From contig CALVDQ010000001.1 in NCBI GenBank assembly GCA_944326325.1, forward strand, positions 248,001 through 312,000: a stretch of 64,000 nucleotides of DNA, read 5' to 3'. The stretch is from an uncultured Bacteroidales bacterium (lineage in GTDB: Bacteria > Bacteroidota > Bacteroidia > Bacteroidales > UBA932). Every line of letters begins with the position of its first letter. Position 1 is the first letter of the stretch. Below, in pieces: positions 20,401-29,107 of this stretch. The notes beneath the pieces are model-generated. The model saw nothing but the letters and a program-made list of their open reading frames with translations. It was not told where the DNA came from and made no database searches. The translations under genes and the position numbers were made by a program.

Positions 20401-21468
20401 TTCGAGCGGTTCTACCAGATTGACAGCGAACACATAGGCAGCGGCATAGGCCTTTCCCTGGTAATGAGACTCGCCGAGCTTCACCACGGACATGTGGACG
20501 TACAGAGTACGGAAGGGGTAGGCAGTACATTTACAGTGACATTCCCACAGGACATTTCCGTCTACTCCGCAAACGAGATTGTCAAGCCGGGCGATTCTGA
20601 CCGGGAGGACGCCGTATACTCTACCAATCCACGTGAAATGTACTACATTGATACGGAGCACGAACCGCAGGAAAATGAGGATACGGCAAATGACGGCAAG
20701 AAACGCGGCACACTCCTTCTGGTCGAGGACAACGAAGAAATCCGGAATTATCTGAAGAACGGGCTCCAGTCACAGTTCGATATCAATACGGCCACGAACG
20801 GTGAGGAGGCCCTGGAGTTGCTGAGGCTGAATCCGGAGACCGACCTTGTGGTCACAGATATAATGATGCCTGTAATGGATGGCATAAAGCTGTGTCGCAA
20901 TATCAAGCAGAATATAACCACAAGCCATATCCCTGTCATCATCCTTTCAGCCAGGACCGAGGTCGAAGACCAGCTGGAAGCTTTGCAGACCGGAGCCGAT
21001 GACTATATACCGAAACCTTTCTCCCTTCAGGTGCTCACGGTCAAGATCAACAATATCATCAAGACGCGCCGGCGCATTCTCGACAAATATTCCAAAGGGG
21101 TTGAGGTGAATCCCGAGACGCTGACTTTCAACATGATGGATGAGGAGTTCCTGACCAAGGCCGTTGAGGTCGTGCGCGAGAACCTGAGCAACGAGACTTT
21201 CTCTACCGATGACTTTGCTCGCGAGATGGGCATGAGCCGTTCCAACCTGCATCTGAAAATGAAGGCCATAACCGGTGAGTCCGCCCTTGATTTCGTTCGG
21301 CGCATGAGATTCAACGAAGCCTGCGAACTCCTCAAGGAAAACCGCTGGACCATAGCCGAAATAAGTTACCGTGTCGGATTCACTTCTCCATCATATTTCT
21401 CTACGAGCTTCAAGAAGTATGTGGGATGCCTGCCGACTGATTATCAGAAGCAGAATACCGGTTTATGA
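17407..21468 (+). CDS. Hybrid two-component system sensor-regulator (HTCS)
   Basis: One 1353-aa polypeptide joins all parts. In order: a signal peptide; a periplasmic two-bladed propeller sensor of about 720 residues with repeated DxxGxxWxGT motifs; a Y_Y_Y domain; a membrane helix (about 790-807); a histidine kinase with phospho-acceptor His842 in NISHELRTPLTL and ATP-binding motifs DTGIGI and GSGIGLSLV; a receiver with Asp1151 in VVTDIMMPVMDG; and an AraC-type DNA-binding domain at the end. Such proteins bind an oligosaccharide in the periplasm and switch on the adjacent PUL. ATG at 17407 or 17410; the spacing to GGGAGG favours 17410. It is convergent with GH95, the last gene of the PUL operon, 17 bases apart. 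Confidence 0.95.
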   Translation: MMKHFWIVSLIAACWLCPRQAFSMTGKNSAIHFTRISIESGLSQSTIFSIAQDRTGNIWFATYDGVNKYDGYEFTVYQHIMNDTTSLADDISRTLCSDLAGRIWVGTASGLSLYDEDLDIFRNYYYKDTPQQVNVIFPLSENNLLVALDDRMSVFDIGKGDFRDDILPVSMMPLKARTIASGDGKIFIGTFSGEVYVYEAEANMVYPLEIFNGGGCSIQAILLENDRNLYIGTEGAGLFKADLVSGTVRQYRHSDSGLSSDYVRALAIDSSNKLWIGTFNNLCIYDGWKDSFTVYSSRPDDPESLSQQSVRCIFKDSQGGMWLGTYFGGANYYHPLKMRFRNIRHVPYSNSLSGNVVSCIVEDRDGTLWIGTNDGGVNHYDPEQETFTYYLEGNRRDGVEANDIKAIHIDNARGKVFIGAHAGGLHVLDRKTGRIGLYIPDRSRSASSDVYAILPRDSSSLYVGTLGGLYTFDIASGSFSLMEKNAPGDSRLPVSIKTMYKDSRGRIWIGGEDDLEIYDSSSGGIGRCLSSEMNIADIQDVQDFHESEKGTIWIASRSGLYGFDEMRDSTIHLTVADGLPNNVIYGIEEDSQGRLWLSSNKGLTSFDPASGKIKNYSSSDGLQSDQFNTYSHCRTSDGRMYFGGINGISTFVPESLDDNPYSPAPVISQLMLYNHPVKPGDDTGILSRNISKTKEIVLKHNQRSFTLDFVVSNYVSGQHNSFAYKLQGFDKEWYYPERGNRSVSYSNLPPGRYTFIVKSANSDGLWNDNPASLDIVVRPVWYASWWARIVLVLVVSGLIWFVAHFIWERKSMAARMEMERKEQEARDEVNQMKMRFFINISHELRTPLTLIVAPLQEMISKASDRWMRTQLKFIERNTNRILHLVNQLMDYRRAEQGVFKLKVSKEDAYYLVSENFSFYEKLAQHKGLEYNFISDVEGQEFLVDKKYIDLIVNNLISNAFKYTEKGAVTVRLFEKDGNLVFQVSDTGIGIALDKQSKIFERFYQIDSEHIGSGIGLSLVMRLAELHHGHVDVQSTEGVGSTFTVTFPQDISVYSANEIVKPGDSDREDAVYSTNPREMYYIDTEHEPQENEDTANDGKKRGTLLLVEDNEEIRNYLKNGLQSQFDINTATNGEEALELLRLNPETDLVVTDIMMPVMDGIKLCRNIKQNITTSHIPVIILSARTEVEDQLEALQTGADDYIPKPFSLQVLTVKINNIIKTRRRILDKYSKGVEVNPETLTFNMMDEEFLTKAVEVVRENLSNETFSTDDFAREMGMSRSNLHLKMKAITGESALDFVRRMRFNEACELLKENRWTIAEISYRVGFTSPSYFSTSFKKYVGCLPTDYQKQNTGL

Positions 21469-21485
21469 GCCGGCCGTAGTGCGAT

Positions 21486-23984
21486 TCAGAAATCCAGTTT
21501 ATAAGGGATCCCGGCGGAAAGGGAGGCAGAGACCCGGCGGTCTCCGCAGACGACCTCGACAGTGCGGTCTGATCCGCTTTCAAGGGTGGCGGACACGGAA
21601 TCTCCGGACCAATCGACGCCGACAGTGATGTTTCCGCGCGCTTTCAGTCCTTTCACGCTTCCCCGGCTCCAGTTCTCAGGAAGGGCCGGAAGGAGTTCGA
21701 TATAGCCGTTGTGGCTTTGGAGCAGCATTTCGGCTACACCGGCGGTGATCCCGAAATTACCGTCTATCTGGAAAGGCAGGGCATTCAGCAGGCTGCGGTA
21801 GAGCCCGCCTCCCGTACTGCTCGTCCCGCCCGGCTCCACATATCTGATGAGGTTCCGGAGCGTTTCGTCGGCCATGCCGGCATCGTGCAGCCTGGCCCAG
21901 AGTGCAGTCTTCCAGGCCATACTCCATCCTGTACCCTCATTACCCCTGACTTCCAGGCTTTTCCGGGCTGCTTTGCACAGTTCTTCCGAACCGGCAATGT
22001 CATTTCCGGGATAGAGACCGAAAAGATGTGAGATATGTCTGTGGTGCGGTTCGCTCTCGGTGTACTCCTTGTCCCATTCGAGGATTCTTCCATCGCTTCC
22101 GGTTGTGTATCCCCTGAGCTTTTCCAGTTTTGCTGAAAGTCCTTTTCTGAAATCCTCGTCTGTATCGAGCTCTTCAGCCGCCGAAATGGTATTGCTGAAA
22201 AGATTCCTGATAATCGCCTGGTCCATAGTGCTTCCTTCGCAAACGGATGCAGGAGTCCCGTCCGGCATCAGATAGGCGTTTTCAGGGGAGGTGCCTGCCG
22301 GGGTCACAAGTTCCCCGTCCTTGTTTTCCACAAGCCATCCCGAACAGAATTCCGCCGCACCTTTCATCACAGGATAATATTCTGCAAGGAAATCACGGTC
22401 GCCAGTATAGAGATAATGTTCCCAGATATGGCTGCAGAGCCATGGTCCGGACATATTCCAGAAGAACCAGTAGACGAACCCGTCCGACGGATATCCTTCG
22501 CGCCAGATTGAGATGTTGTGGTGTATGGCCCATCCGTCCAGTCCGTACATGTTTTCCGCTATCTTTTCCCCGTTTCTTGAAATTTCCCGGATGAGGCTGA
22601 AAAGCGGAAGATGGCATTCTGAAAGGTTGCAGACTTCGGCAGGCCAGTAATTCATCTCGAGATTGATGTTGAGTGTATAGCCGGAGTTCCATGGCGGAAG
22701 CAGCTTGTCATTCCAGAGTCCCTGGAGGTTGAGCGGCTGTCCTCCCGGCCTCGAGCCGGAAATCATCAGATATCGTCCGTACTGGAATATCAGGGCGACG
22801 AGTCCGGGGTCTTCCTTTTCACTGAAAGCCTTCAGTCTCAGGTCTGTAGGCAATCCCTTCTGTACGTTGTCTGCCGGCAAATCCAGTGATACTCTTTTGA
22901 AAAGACGGCTGAAATCTTCGGTATGCGCCTTCTTTATCGATGCATAGCCGTTCCTGCCGGGAACAGGGTTCTTCCCGGCTGCATCTGATATTCCGCATTC
23001 CGGAGCCTCTGCAAGCAGCCGGCGGTGTCCCGCTATCTCGGCATGAGGGTCCTTGCCTTCACGGGAAGGGTTCTTGTCGAACCCGTTGAAACTTGTCGCC
23101 GCATAGAGCAGGAGAGTGACTTCGGAGCAGTCTTCGGCATGTATTCCGTTGGCTGTCGCTGTCAGTTTTCCGTCCTTATGGCTGAAAGGAACGAGGACGG
23201 ATTCGAAACTCATTCCATTGTCGTCAGGTCCGGTGCCATAGATGATATGGTCGGTCCGTATTACATTGCCGTCCTTGTCGAAATATTCCGGATGCAGGCG
23301 TTCGGTGTGGAATTTCCTCATGTTGGCTATATCCCGTCTCTGGGCGTGTGCGGGGGCATGGCCTTTCATCACCAATTTACCGCTTTCGCAACTGCTCACT
23401 ACGGGATGCTGGGATCCGGTATATGCCGTGAAGTCAAGTACAGGTTTGTCAGCTTCGATATGTATCACGATAGCCTGGTCAGGATATGAGGCGAAGACTT
23501 CCCTCTTTATCGCGACCCCGTTTTTCATGTAGGAGGTGGTCACTATCGCGTTTTCCATGTCCAGGGAGTGCCTGTATCCGGATATCCCGAGACTGTCCCC
23601 CATGTCGATATAAACGTCTCCGAACGGCTGGTAGGCTTCGTTGAGCCGTCCGATCCAGTTTTTCTGCATCAGTTCCCCTGCTTCGGCGTTCTTCCCGTCT
23701 GCCAGCAGGCTGCGTACGGTCCCGAGATCCTTGCGGATGTCGATGCCGAGATCAGGCTGGGGTCCTCCGCTGTAGAGGGTGTTTTCATTGAACTGGATCC
23801 TTTCCGTGCCTTTGTATCCGAATACCATGGCCCCGAGCCTTCCGTTTCCTACCGGCAATGCTTCTTCCCACGCCGTTGCCGGAGCGGTGTACCACAGGGT
23901 GTTTTCTTCGGTTGCCTGTTCCCCGGAGCAGGCAAGCATTATTGCGGACCCTGCCGAGGCAAATATGATTTTCCAAAGTTTCAT
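21486..23984 (-). CDS. GH95 family glycoside hydrolase (alpha-L-fucosidase or alpha-L-galactosidase)
   Basis: The ATG at 23984 opens a lipoprotein signal (MKLWKIIFASAGSAIMLAC, Cys19); the longer frame to 24029 runs into the upstream gene. GH95 landmarks are present: the N-terminal YTAPATAWEEALPVGNGRLGAMVFG block, NLEMNYWPAEVCNLSE, the probable acid region ILEWDKEYTESEPHHRHISHLFGLYPG, and GNFGITAGVAEMLLQSH near the C-terminus. Members remove terminal alpha-1,2-linked L-fucose or L-galactose by inversion; which one cannot be told from the sequence. It is the last gene of the large minus-strand PUL operon, 35 bases after the PL8 lyase, and is probably periplasmic or surface-anchored. Confidence 0.92.
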   Translation of the reverse strand: MKLWKIIFASAGSAIMLACSGEQATEENTLWYTAPATAWEEALPVGNGRLGAMVFGYKGTERIQFNENTLYSGGPQPDLGIDIRKDLGTVRSLLADGKNAEAGELMQKNWIGRLNEAYQPFGDVYIDMGDSLGISGYRHSLDMENAIVTTSYMKNGVAIKREVFASYPDQAIVIHIEADKPVLDFTAYTGSQHPVVSSCESGKLVMKGHAPAHAQRRDIANMRKFHTERLHPEYFDKDGNVIRTDHIIYGTGPDDNGMSFESVLVPFSHKDGKLTATANGIHAEDCSEVTLLLYAATSFNGFDKNPSREGKDPHAEIAGHRRLLAEAPECGISDAAGKNPVPGRNGYASIKKAHTEDFSRLFKRVSLDLPADNVQKGLPTDLRLKAFSEKEDPGLVALIFQYGRYLMISGSRPGGQPLNLQGLWNDKLLPPWNSGYTLNINLEMNYWPAEVCNLSECHLPLFSLIREISRNGEKIAENMYGLDGWAIHHNISIWREGYPSDGFVYWFFWNMSGPWLCSHIWEHYLYTGDRDFLAEYYPVMKGAAEFCSGWLVENKDGELVTPAGTSPENAYLMPDGTPASVCEGSTMDQAIIRNLFSNTISAAEELDTDEDFRKGLSAKLEKLRGYTTGSDGRILEWDKEYTESEPHHRHISHLFGLYPGNDIAGSEELCKAARKSLEVRGNEGTGWSMAWKTALWARLHDAGMADETLRNLIRYVEPGGTSSTGGGLYRSLLNALPFQIDGNFGITAGVAEMLLQSHNGYIELLPALPENWSRGSVKGLKARGNITVGVDWSGDSVSATLESGSDRTVEVVCGDRRVSASLSAGIPYKLDF

Positions 23985-24019
23985 GTCTGGTGATTTTATC
24001 AGGTTTCCCTTCTGCAGTG

Positions 24020-26971
24020 TTATTCGCAAGGGATGACGGAGAATGAGTAATTCCGGGCCCGGATGGTTGTGAACCTTACTGTCGTAAGGCCTGTGGACGG
24101 GTCATAGTCCGATGAGAAGCCGTCCGTATCTCCTGATACCATGAAGTGTCCGTTCAGTTTTATGACGGTATCGTGCGGCTTTTCTTCCGCGATTACGTCT
24201 TCGTCTGTCAGCAGACCCATGTGCGCCCTGCAGGGCCTGCGCATATCCGGTTCACAGACAGTGAGGCGGCCGTCGGAGAAAATGTATGCAAGGGGGATAT
24301 TCACACTGTTGACAGGCAAGTGAGCGAATGTCTTTTCCTCGTTGAAGATGGCGGCACAGACGGCTCCGGTCTCTTTTTCCCGGATGATGTGCGCGTCATG
24401 TCCGGTTTCGATGATTTCTATCGGACTCCCGGAAGAAATCAGTTGTGAAGCCTTTGCCATTTCTTTGTCTTTCAGTATGAAATATCCGTAGTGCCCGTCT
24501 TGCGGGGCTGTCCCGTGGTCAATGAAGGCACGGGAGCAGCCGTCTTTGGTGGTTGTCTTGACATCCCCGTCTTTGACCGCGTAAATGAACGACGCATCTT
24601 CCGCTATGTATCCGTCTGCTGTCCTTCCGACGGCAAAGCTTCCCACATCGGTGAGGCTGCCTGCTGTTCCGTTTCCGGCAGGAACCCCGTCGAATGACTG
24701 GAACAGGGTGGTGACTACATGATGTGCGCTGTCCCTGCAGCTGATGCCTGAACCGAGGCAGAAAATCCAGTCTTTGAAAAGGAATACGGACTTGTCTGCC
24801 CTGAAGGTACTGTCGTAGGCCGTGTCATGCAGTCTTACAGAGAACATCGCAAGACTGTCGGATACGGCTACTCCGGCAAGAAATGATTCATCGGAGAAGT
24901 TCCTGTGGCCTGAATCCGCACCTCCTTTCCCCTGCAGCATATCGTATGGCAGTACCTTTGATGTCGTTCCCGGTATGTAGTTCCAGTCCCACTGTTCCTG
25001 TTCAGGATTGAATGATCTTCCTCCGTTCCGGAAATCGGAATACTCGATATGCCCGTAGGAGACATATCTGCCGTAGATATTCTCTGTGGCAGAAGATTCG
25101 AAATCCCAGATATACCGGCTGAATCCCTTGATATTGAACTGTGTTTCCCGGTCTTTGGATACAAGCAGCCCGGAGTACGGGTAGAATTTTGCGCCAGAAG
25201 GTTCGTCTTCGGTTTCTTCAGAACTTCCGGCAAGGCTTTCCATAAGTTCCATTTCTCCGACTGTGCTTGTATAGGCAAGGGAGGACTTGACATTGGCGGC
25301 ATAGTCTTCGATGGCTTTCCGGTATTTCCCGGTTGAAAGTATCTTTTTGAGTGCGGCGGTCAGTTCAGGATCCGGCTTGTCGAAGCTGCAGGCTGCGTAT
25401 GCAAATGCAGGGAGTATTTCCTGCAGCACTTCCCGGCCTTCCGGGAAACGTCCTGAGGTCCCTGCAGGAACATCGAGACCGGCGCAGAAGAAACGGAAAT
25501 TCAGCAGTCCGTTCTTCAGGTTCTGCAATGTCTCGTCCGAAAGTGCATACGGGGTGCCGTGCAGCAGATATGCTATAAGCGACCCGGCATAGAGGGCGTG
25601 CGGGTAGTAGGCGCTATGGTAAGGTCCGCGGTGGTGGTAGCCGGAGAAGTCCGCCTTGAATGTGCCGAAATATCCAGGTGCGATACCGAGCGCGTTGTCC
25701 ATATATTTCTTGTAGGCGGTCAGCGCGACCTGCTGTTCCGTAGTGTCTGTCAGGGAAAGAGCATATATGAGCTTCGGAATGGCAAGTGCCCTCAGGTTGT
25801 CCGCGACTTCTCCCTTGCTTGCCGGTTCGGTGAAGCACATTCCGAACAGGCTGAACCAGTCGATGGTGTTGAGTTCCCTTTCAAGCCGTTCTTTCCCGAG
25901 CTCGTCTTTCAGGAGGAAGAACGAGTGGAAGTATCCGCAGCTGCGCAGCTTTTCGAATGTCAGTGTTCCCATGCCGCTCCCGTCTGCCCAGCCCTGGTCG
26001 TGGAACCAGTCGTATATCCGGATGGCCTTGTCGAGACTCTCCCTGTTGCCGTTCTTGCGCCAGTCCAGAGCCAGGGGGATGAGGACAAATTCGTTCAGTT
26101 CCCTGAATTTCACACATTTTTCGCTGCCGATTCTGTCTGGGGCTCCCCAGGGGAAAAGCGGGGTGCCTGCAGTATAGCGCGAGGCTTTTTTCACTCCGGC
26201 AGCTATGAATTTCTTCTCGTTCTCGGCTCTCAGGCGTACAAGTCCGTCTTCAGGATTCCTGCCGCTCCCGAGATACCATCTTTCAAGTCTGCCGGCGATG
26301 ACGCTTATCTGTTCCTTGCCGGCACGTATGGTGTCGCTTACCGCCTTTTCGGCATTGCGGTATCCGGTAAAGTCAGGAATGAGGCTGAAATCTGTCCTGT
26401 TTACCTTGTACTGGGCATCGCTCATGTTCTGCCAGGAGACTGTCTCCGGGAATTCAAGGATATCGATATAGGATGTCCCTTTCTTTATCCCTGTCGGAAA
26501 ATGCAGGACAGCAGAACATATTTCCCTGCCCTTTTCCATACCCATGTCTGCCTGGAATTTTGCCCAGATGCATCTCCAGCCTATAAAGTCCATGCAGAAC
26601 GGCAGCCGGCAGAGTTCCTTCCCGTCCTTGTCCAGAAAAGAAAATACGAGGGAGTCCCTGACCGGAACAGTATTGTATATCCAAGTGCTGAGGCCGCCGT
26701 TGCGTGAGGCCGAGGCTTCCGAAATGCCTTCAGGACGGTCGGCAATGACTGCAGCCCCGCCTTTCCAGTCTATTTTCAGGGAGCTGCTTCCGAGCTTGTA
26801 TTTTTCTGAAGATATTGACAGTCTGCCTTTGTCGATGGAGTAGTTTTCCGGAACGGTCCTGTCCTCGAAGGATTGTACCTGTGCTGCCGCAGAGTCTTGG
26901 AAAGACAGACTCAGGATTGCGGCGATGATCAGTATTGCTGCGCTCTGCGCATGGATAAACGGATTGTTCAT
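24020..26971 (-). CDS. PL8-family polysaccharide lyase (chondroitinase ABC-like)
   Basis: The 983-aa protein has a signal peptide (to about residue 30, SAAAQ), an N-terminal beta-sandwich lyase domain, an alpha/alpha toroid catalytic domain and a C-terminal super-sandwich, the layout of chondroitin ABC lyases. The catalytic region shows YHHRGPYHSAYYPHALY followed by AGTSGRFPEG, which hold the His, Tyr and Arg expected in PL8. Family members cleave chondroitin, dermatan or hyaluronan by beta-elimination, leaving unsaturated uronic acid ends. It lies between a sulfatase and a GH95 gene in the PUL operon. Within PL8, alginate- or xanthan-active enzymes also exist, but length and layout favour a chondroitinase. 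Confidence 0.88.
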   Translation of the reverse strand: MNNPFIHAQSAAILIIAAILSLSFQDSAAAQVQSFEDRTVPENYSIDKGRLSISSEKYKLGSSSLKIDWKGGAAVIADRPEGISEASASRNGGLSTWIYNTVPVRDSLVFSFLDKDGKELCRLPFCMDFIGWRCIWAKFQADMGMEKGREICSAVLHFPTGIKKGTSYIDILEFPETVSWQNMSDAQYKVNRTDFSLIPDFTGYRNAEKAVSDTIRAGKEQISVIAGRLERWYLGSGRNPEDGLVRLRAENEKKFIAAGVKKASRYTAGTPLFPWGAPDRIGSEKCVKFRELNEFVLIPLALDWRKNGNRESLDKAIRIYDWFHDQGWADGSGMGTLTFEKLRSCGYFHSFFLLKDELGKERLERELNTIDWFSLFGMCFTEPASKGEVADNLRALAIPKLIYALSLTDTTEQQVALTAYKKYMDNALGIAPGYFGTFKADFSGYHHRGPYHSAYYPHALYAGSLIAYLLHGTPYALSDETLQNLKNGLLNFRFFCAGLDVPAGTSGRFPEGREVLQEILPAFAYAACSFDKPDPELTAALKKILSTGKYRKAIEDYAANVKSSLAYTSTVGEMELMESLAGSSEETEDEPSGAKFYPYSGLLVSKDRETQFNIKGFSRYIWDFESSATENIYGRYVSYGHIEYSDFRNGGRSFNPEQEQWDWNYIPGTTSKVLPYDMLQGKGGADSGHRNFSDESFLAGVAVSDSLAMFSVRLHDTAYDSTFRADKSVFLFKDWIFCLGSGISCRDSAHHVVTTLFQSFDGVPAGNGTAGSLTDVGSFAVGRTADGYIAEDASFIYAVKDGDVKTTTKDGCSRAFIDHGTAPQDGHYGYFILKDKEMAKASQLISSGSPIEIIETGHDAHIIREKETGAVCAAIFNEEKTFAHLPVNSVNIPLAYIFSDGRLTVCEPDMRRPCRAHMGLLTDEDVIAEEKPHDTVIKLNGHFMVSGDTDGFSSDYDPSTGLTTVRFTTIRARNYSFSVIPCE

Positions 26972-27009
26972 GATTATGTCGTGCTGTTCGGTGGTTTTTG
27001 TTTTCCGCT

Positions 27010-29022
27010 TTACGGTTCCGGTGTCATGGAACGGCGGCCGTGGTTGAGTTTCAGCCCCTGCATATAGGCTTCCTCTCCGTGGAGAAGGCGTATGTCAAGC
27101 CGGCCGAGGTTCACGAGGATTCCCCGGGCCATGAGTCCCGCGTCCTCATTTTCTTTTCTCGGCAGTGTCTCCGCCTTTTCCGACAGGTCATCGAGACAGT
27201 ATCTCAGCAGGGTGTCCTTCAGTTCAGGGTGCAGGGAAAGTGCTTCGAGTGCGGAGTATCCGATTTTCCTTTCGCTTTCTTCGCGCGGGTTGAGGAGTCG
27301 GGACAGGCCTTTTTCAGCATCTCCGCACCATACGAGGGTGTAGGCGGCTTCGCAGGCGACGTATGGATTTTCGTCGGTTATGAGCCTTTCCAGTATTTCA
27401 GGCCTTTCCTCCAGTTTGCCCTCAGTAGCCAGCTGTGCGAGTCCTGCCGCTGCCCAGAACCTGAAATCCGCATATTTGCTGCAGGCGGCTTCGACAAGGG
27501 CCGGAATGTCTTCTTCAGTAGCCGTACAGGCCGTTTCGGCAAGTGTCCAGAGTTCTTCCAGAGGATATTTTTCCTCTCTTACCATATTGTAAAGGACCAC
27601 ATCCTTTCGGCTGTCCGGAAGGAAGAAGCCCAGGTCTGCCGTGTTCCTGATGTGTTCCGAGAGTTTCCCGCGGAAGTCTTCCAGTATCCCGGCGTATTCC
27701 GCATCCCCAGACAGATCATGGAGTTCGAACGGATCGGCTTCGAGGTCGAAGAGCATTTCAGCCGGATGTACATCAAACGGCTGTGCCCATTCCGGATTCG
27801 TGTTGTGTCCGCCCAGTACCAGTGCATCCCAGGCCTTGTTCGACGGCATTCCCCATTGGTAATAGTTTCTCAGGGCGAACTGCCGGTAGGGCATATAGCT
27901 GCGGATGTACTTGTATTTTCCGTCGGACACTGCCCTGACAGGGGTGAAATGGTGGAGATGGTTGGCTGCAAAAGCAAAGTGGAGATCCGGACCCTCTGCA
28001 GCGTATCTGCCCATAAGGGCTTTTCCTTGCATATATTCCGGAGGTCTGACTCCGGCGAGGCTGAGAACGGACGGGGCGAGGTCTACAAAACCGGCCGGCC
28101 TGTCGTAAACGGAGGCTTTGCAGTCCGGTGCAAGATGTTTCCATTTTTCCGGGAAATATACGATGAGCGGTACGTGTAGCCCGGTTTCGTAAATGTAGCC
28201 TTTCCCTCGCGGCAGGCATCCGCCATGGTCGCTGAATATGAATATTATGGTGTCATCGTCAAGTCCTTCTTTTCTAAGGTCTTCAAGGAAAAGGCCGACC
28301 CATGTGTCGACATCCTGAACGGCTTCAAGGTGTCCGGCATAGTCGGAGCGGATTTCGGGGAGGTCCGGAACGTGTGGGGGCAGTTTCAGCAGCTGGGGAT
28401 ATATCCCTTCTTCGGTGTAGTCCCGTCTTCCGTCAGTGTGGAAAGTCCGGATGCGCCCCATGTGGGAGGTGACAGTGTTGTAGACTGAAAAGAACGGCTG
28501 TCCGTCTTTCCTGTGCGGGCTCTTGTATGAAGCGGTCTTGCTGCATTCGTCCCAGCAGCTTCCGTTGTCGGTGGTTGTATTGTAGTGTGTCTTTCTGTTG
28601 TTCGTGCAGTAATAGCCGGCATCCCTGAGCAGCTGGGGAAAGAGAATGTTTTCAGGGGTGTCGTACGCTACGGGGTGGACATCCATGCCGTATGTCGTGG
28701 CATAGCAGCCTGTTATGAGAGATGATCTCGCCGGAGAACTCTGCGGGGCGTTGGACCATACGTTGCTGAACAGGAGCCCGTTTGCGGCGAGGCTGTCGAT
28801 GACCGGAGTGCTGACATCGCTGTTCCCGTAGCATCCGAATTCGTAGAAACTCGTGTCTTCGAATGTCAGCCAGAGTATGTTCGGCCGGTCTTTGTCTGTC
28901 TTGTGTCCTGAGTCTCCGCCGCAGATCTCTCCGGAAGTGACGGCAGTTCCGGCAATGGCTTCGGGAATGGTTATCATGGCTCCTGCAAGAAGTGTCGGGA
29001 GGTATGTGGTTTTTATGTTCAT
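27010..29022 (-). CDS. Serine-type S1 sulfatase with C-terminal HEAT-like extension
   Basis: The ATG at 29022 is used (the frame extends to a TTG at 29049) because it opens a signal peptide, MNIKTTYLPTLLAGAM. The active-site signature is SSPAR with Ser95, which must be converted to formylglycine. The metal-binding start of the fold reads NILWLTFEDTSF, with Glu55-Asp56 where most family members have Asp-Asp. Residues about 470-670 are helical, HEAT-like (EEDIPALVEAACSKYADFRFW...), an extension found in some S1 subfamilies. It lies between SusD and the PL8 lyase and probably desulfates glycosaminoglycan fragments in the periplasm. The position specificity is not readable. Confidence 0.88.
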   Translation of the reverse strand: MNIKTTYLPTLLAGAMITIPEAIAGTAVTSGEICGGDSGHKTDKDRPNILWLTFEDTSFYEFGCYGNSDVSTPVIDSLAANGLLFSNVWSNAPQSSPARSSLITGCYATTYGMDVHPVAYDTPENILFPQLLRDAGYYCTNNRKTHYNTTTDNGSCWDECSKTASYKSPHRKDGQPFFSVYNTVTSHMGRIRTFHTDGRRDYTEEGIYPQLLKLPPHVPDLPEIRSDYAGHLEAVQDVDTWVGLFLEDLRKEGLDDDTIIFIFSDHGGCLPRGKGYIYETGLHVPLIVYFPEKWKHLAPDCKASVYDRPAGFVDLAPSVLSLAGVRPPEYMQGKALMGRYAAEGPDLHFAFAANHLHHFTPVRAVSDGKYKYIRSYMPYRQFALRNYYQWGMPSNKAWDALVLGGHNTNPEWAQPFDVHPAEMLFDLEADPFELHDLSGDAEYAGILEDFRGKLSEHIRNTADLGFFLPDSRKDVVLYNMVREEKYPLEELWTLAETACTATEEDIPALVEAACSKYADFRFWAAAGLAQLATEGKLEERPEILERLITDENPYVACEAAYTLVWCGDAEKGLSRLLNPREESERKIGYSALEALSLHPELKDTLLRYCLDDLSEKAETLPRKENEDAGLMARGILVNLGRLDIRLLHGEEAYMQGLKLNHGRRSMTPEP

Positions 29023-29107
29023 GTCGCGGATGTATGGAATAATTTGCAAAAGTTCCGGCAGGTCTTCTCCGCCGGAACTTTTCTGTACGCAAAAACAAAA
29101 TGGGCTT

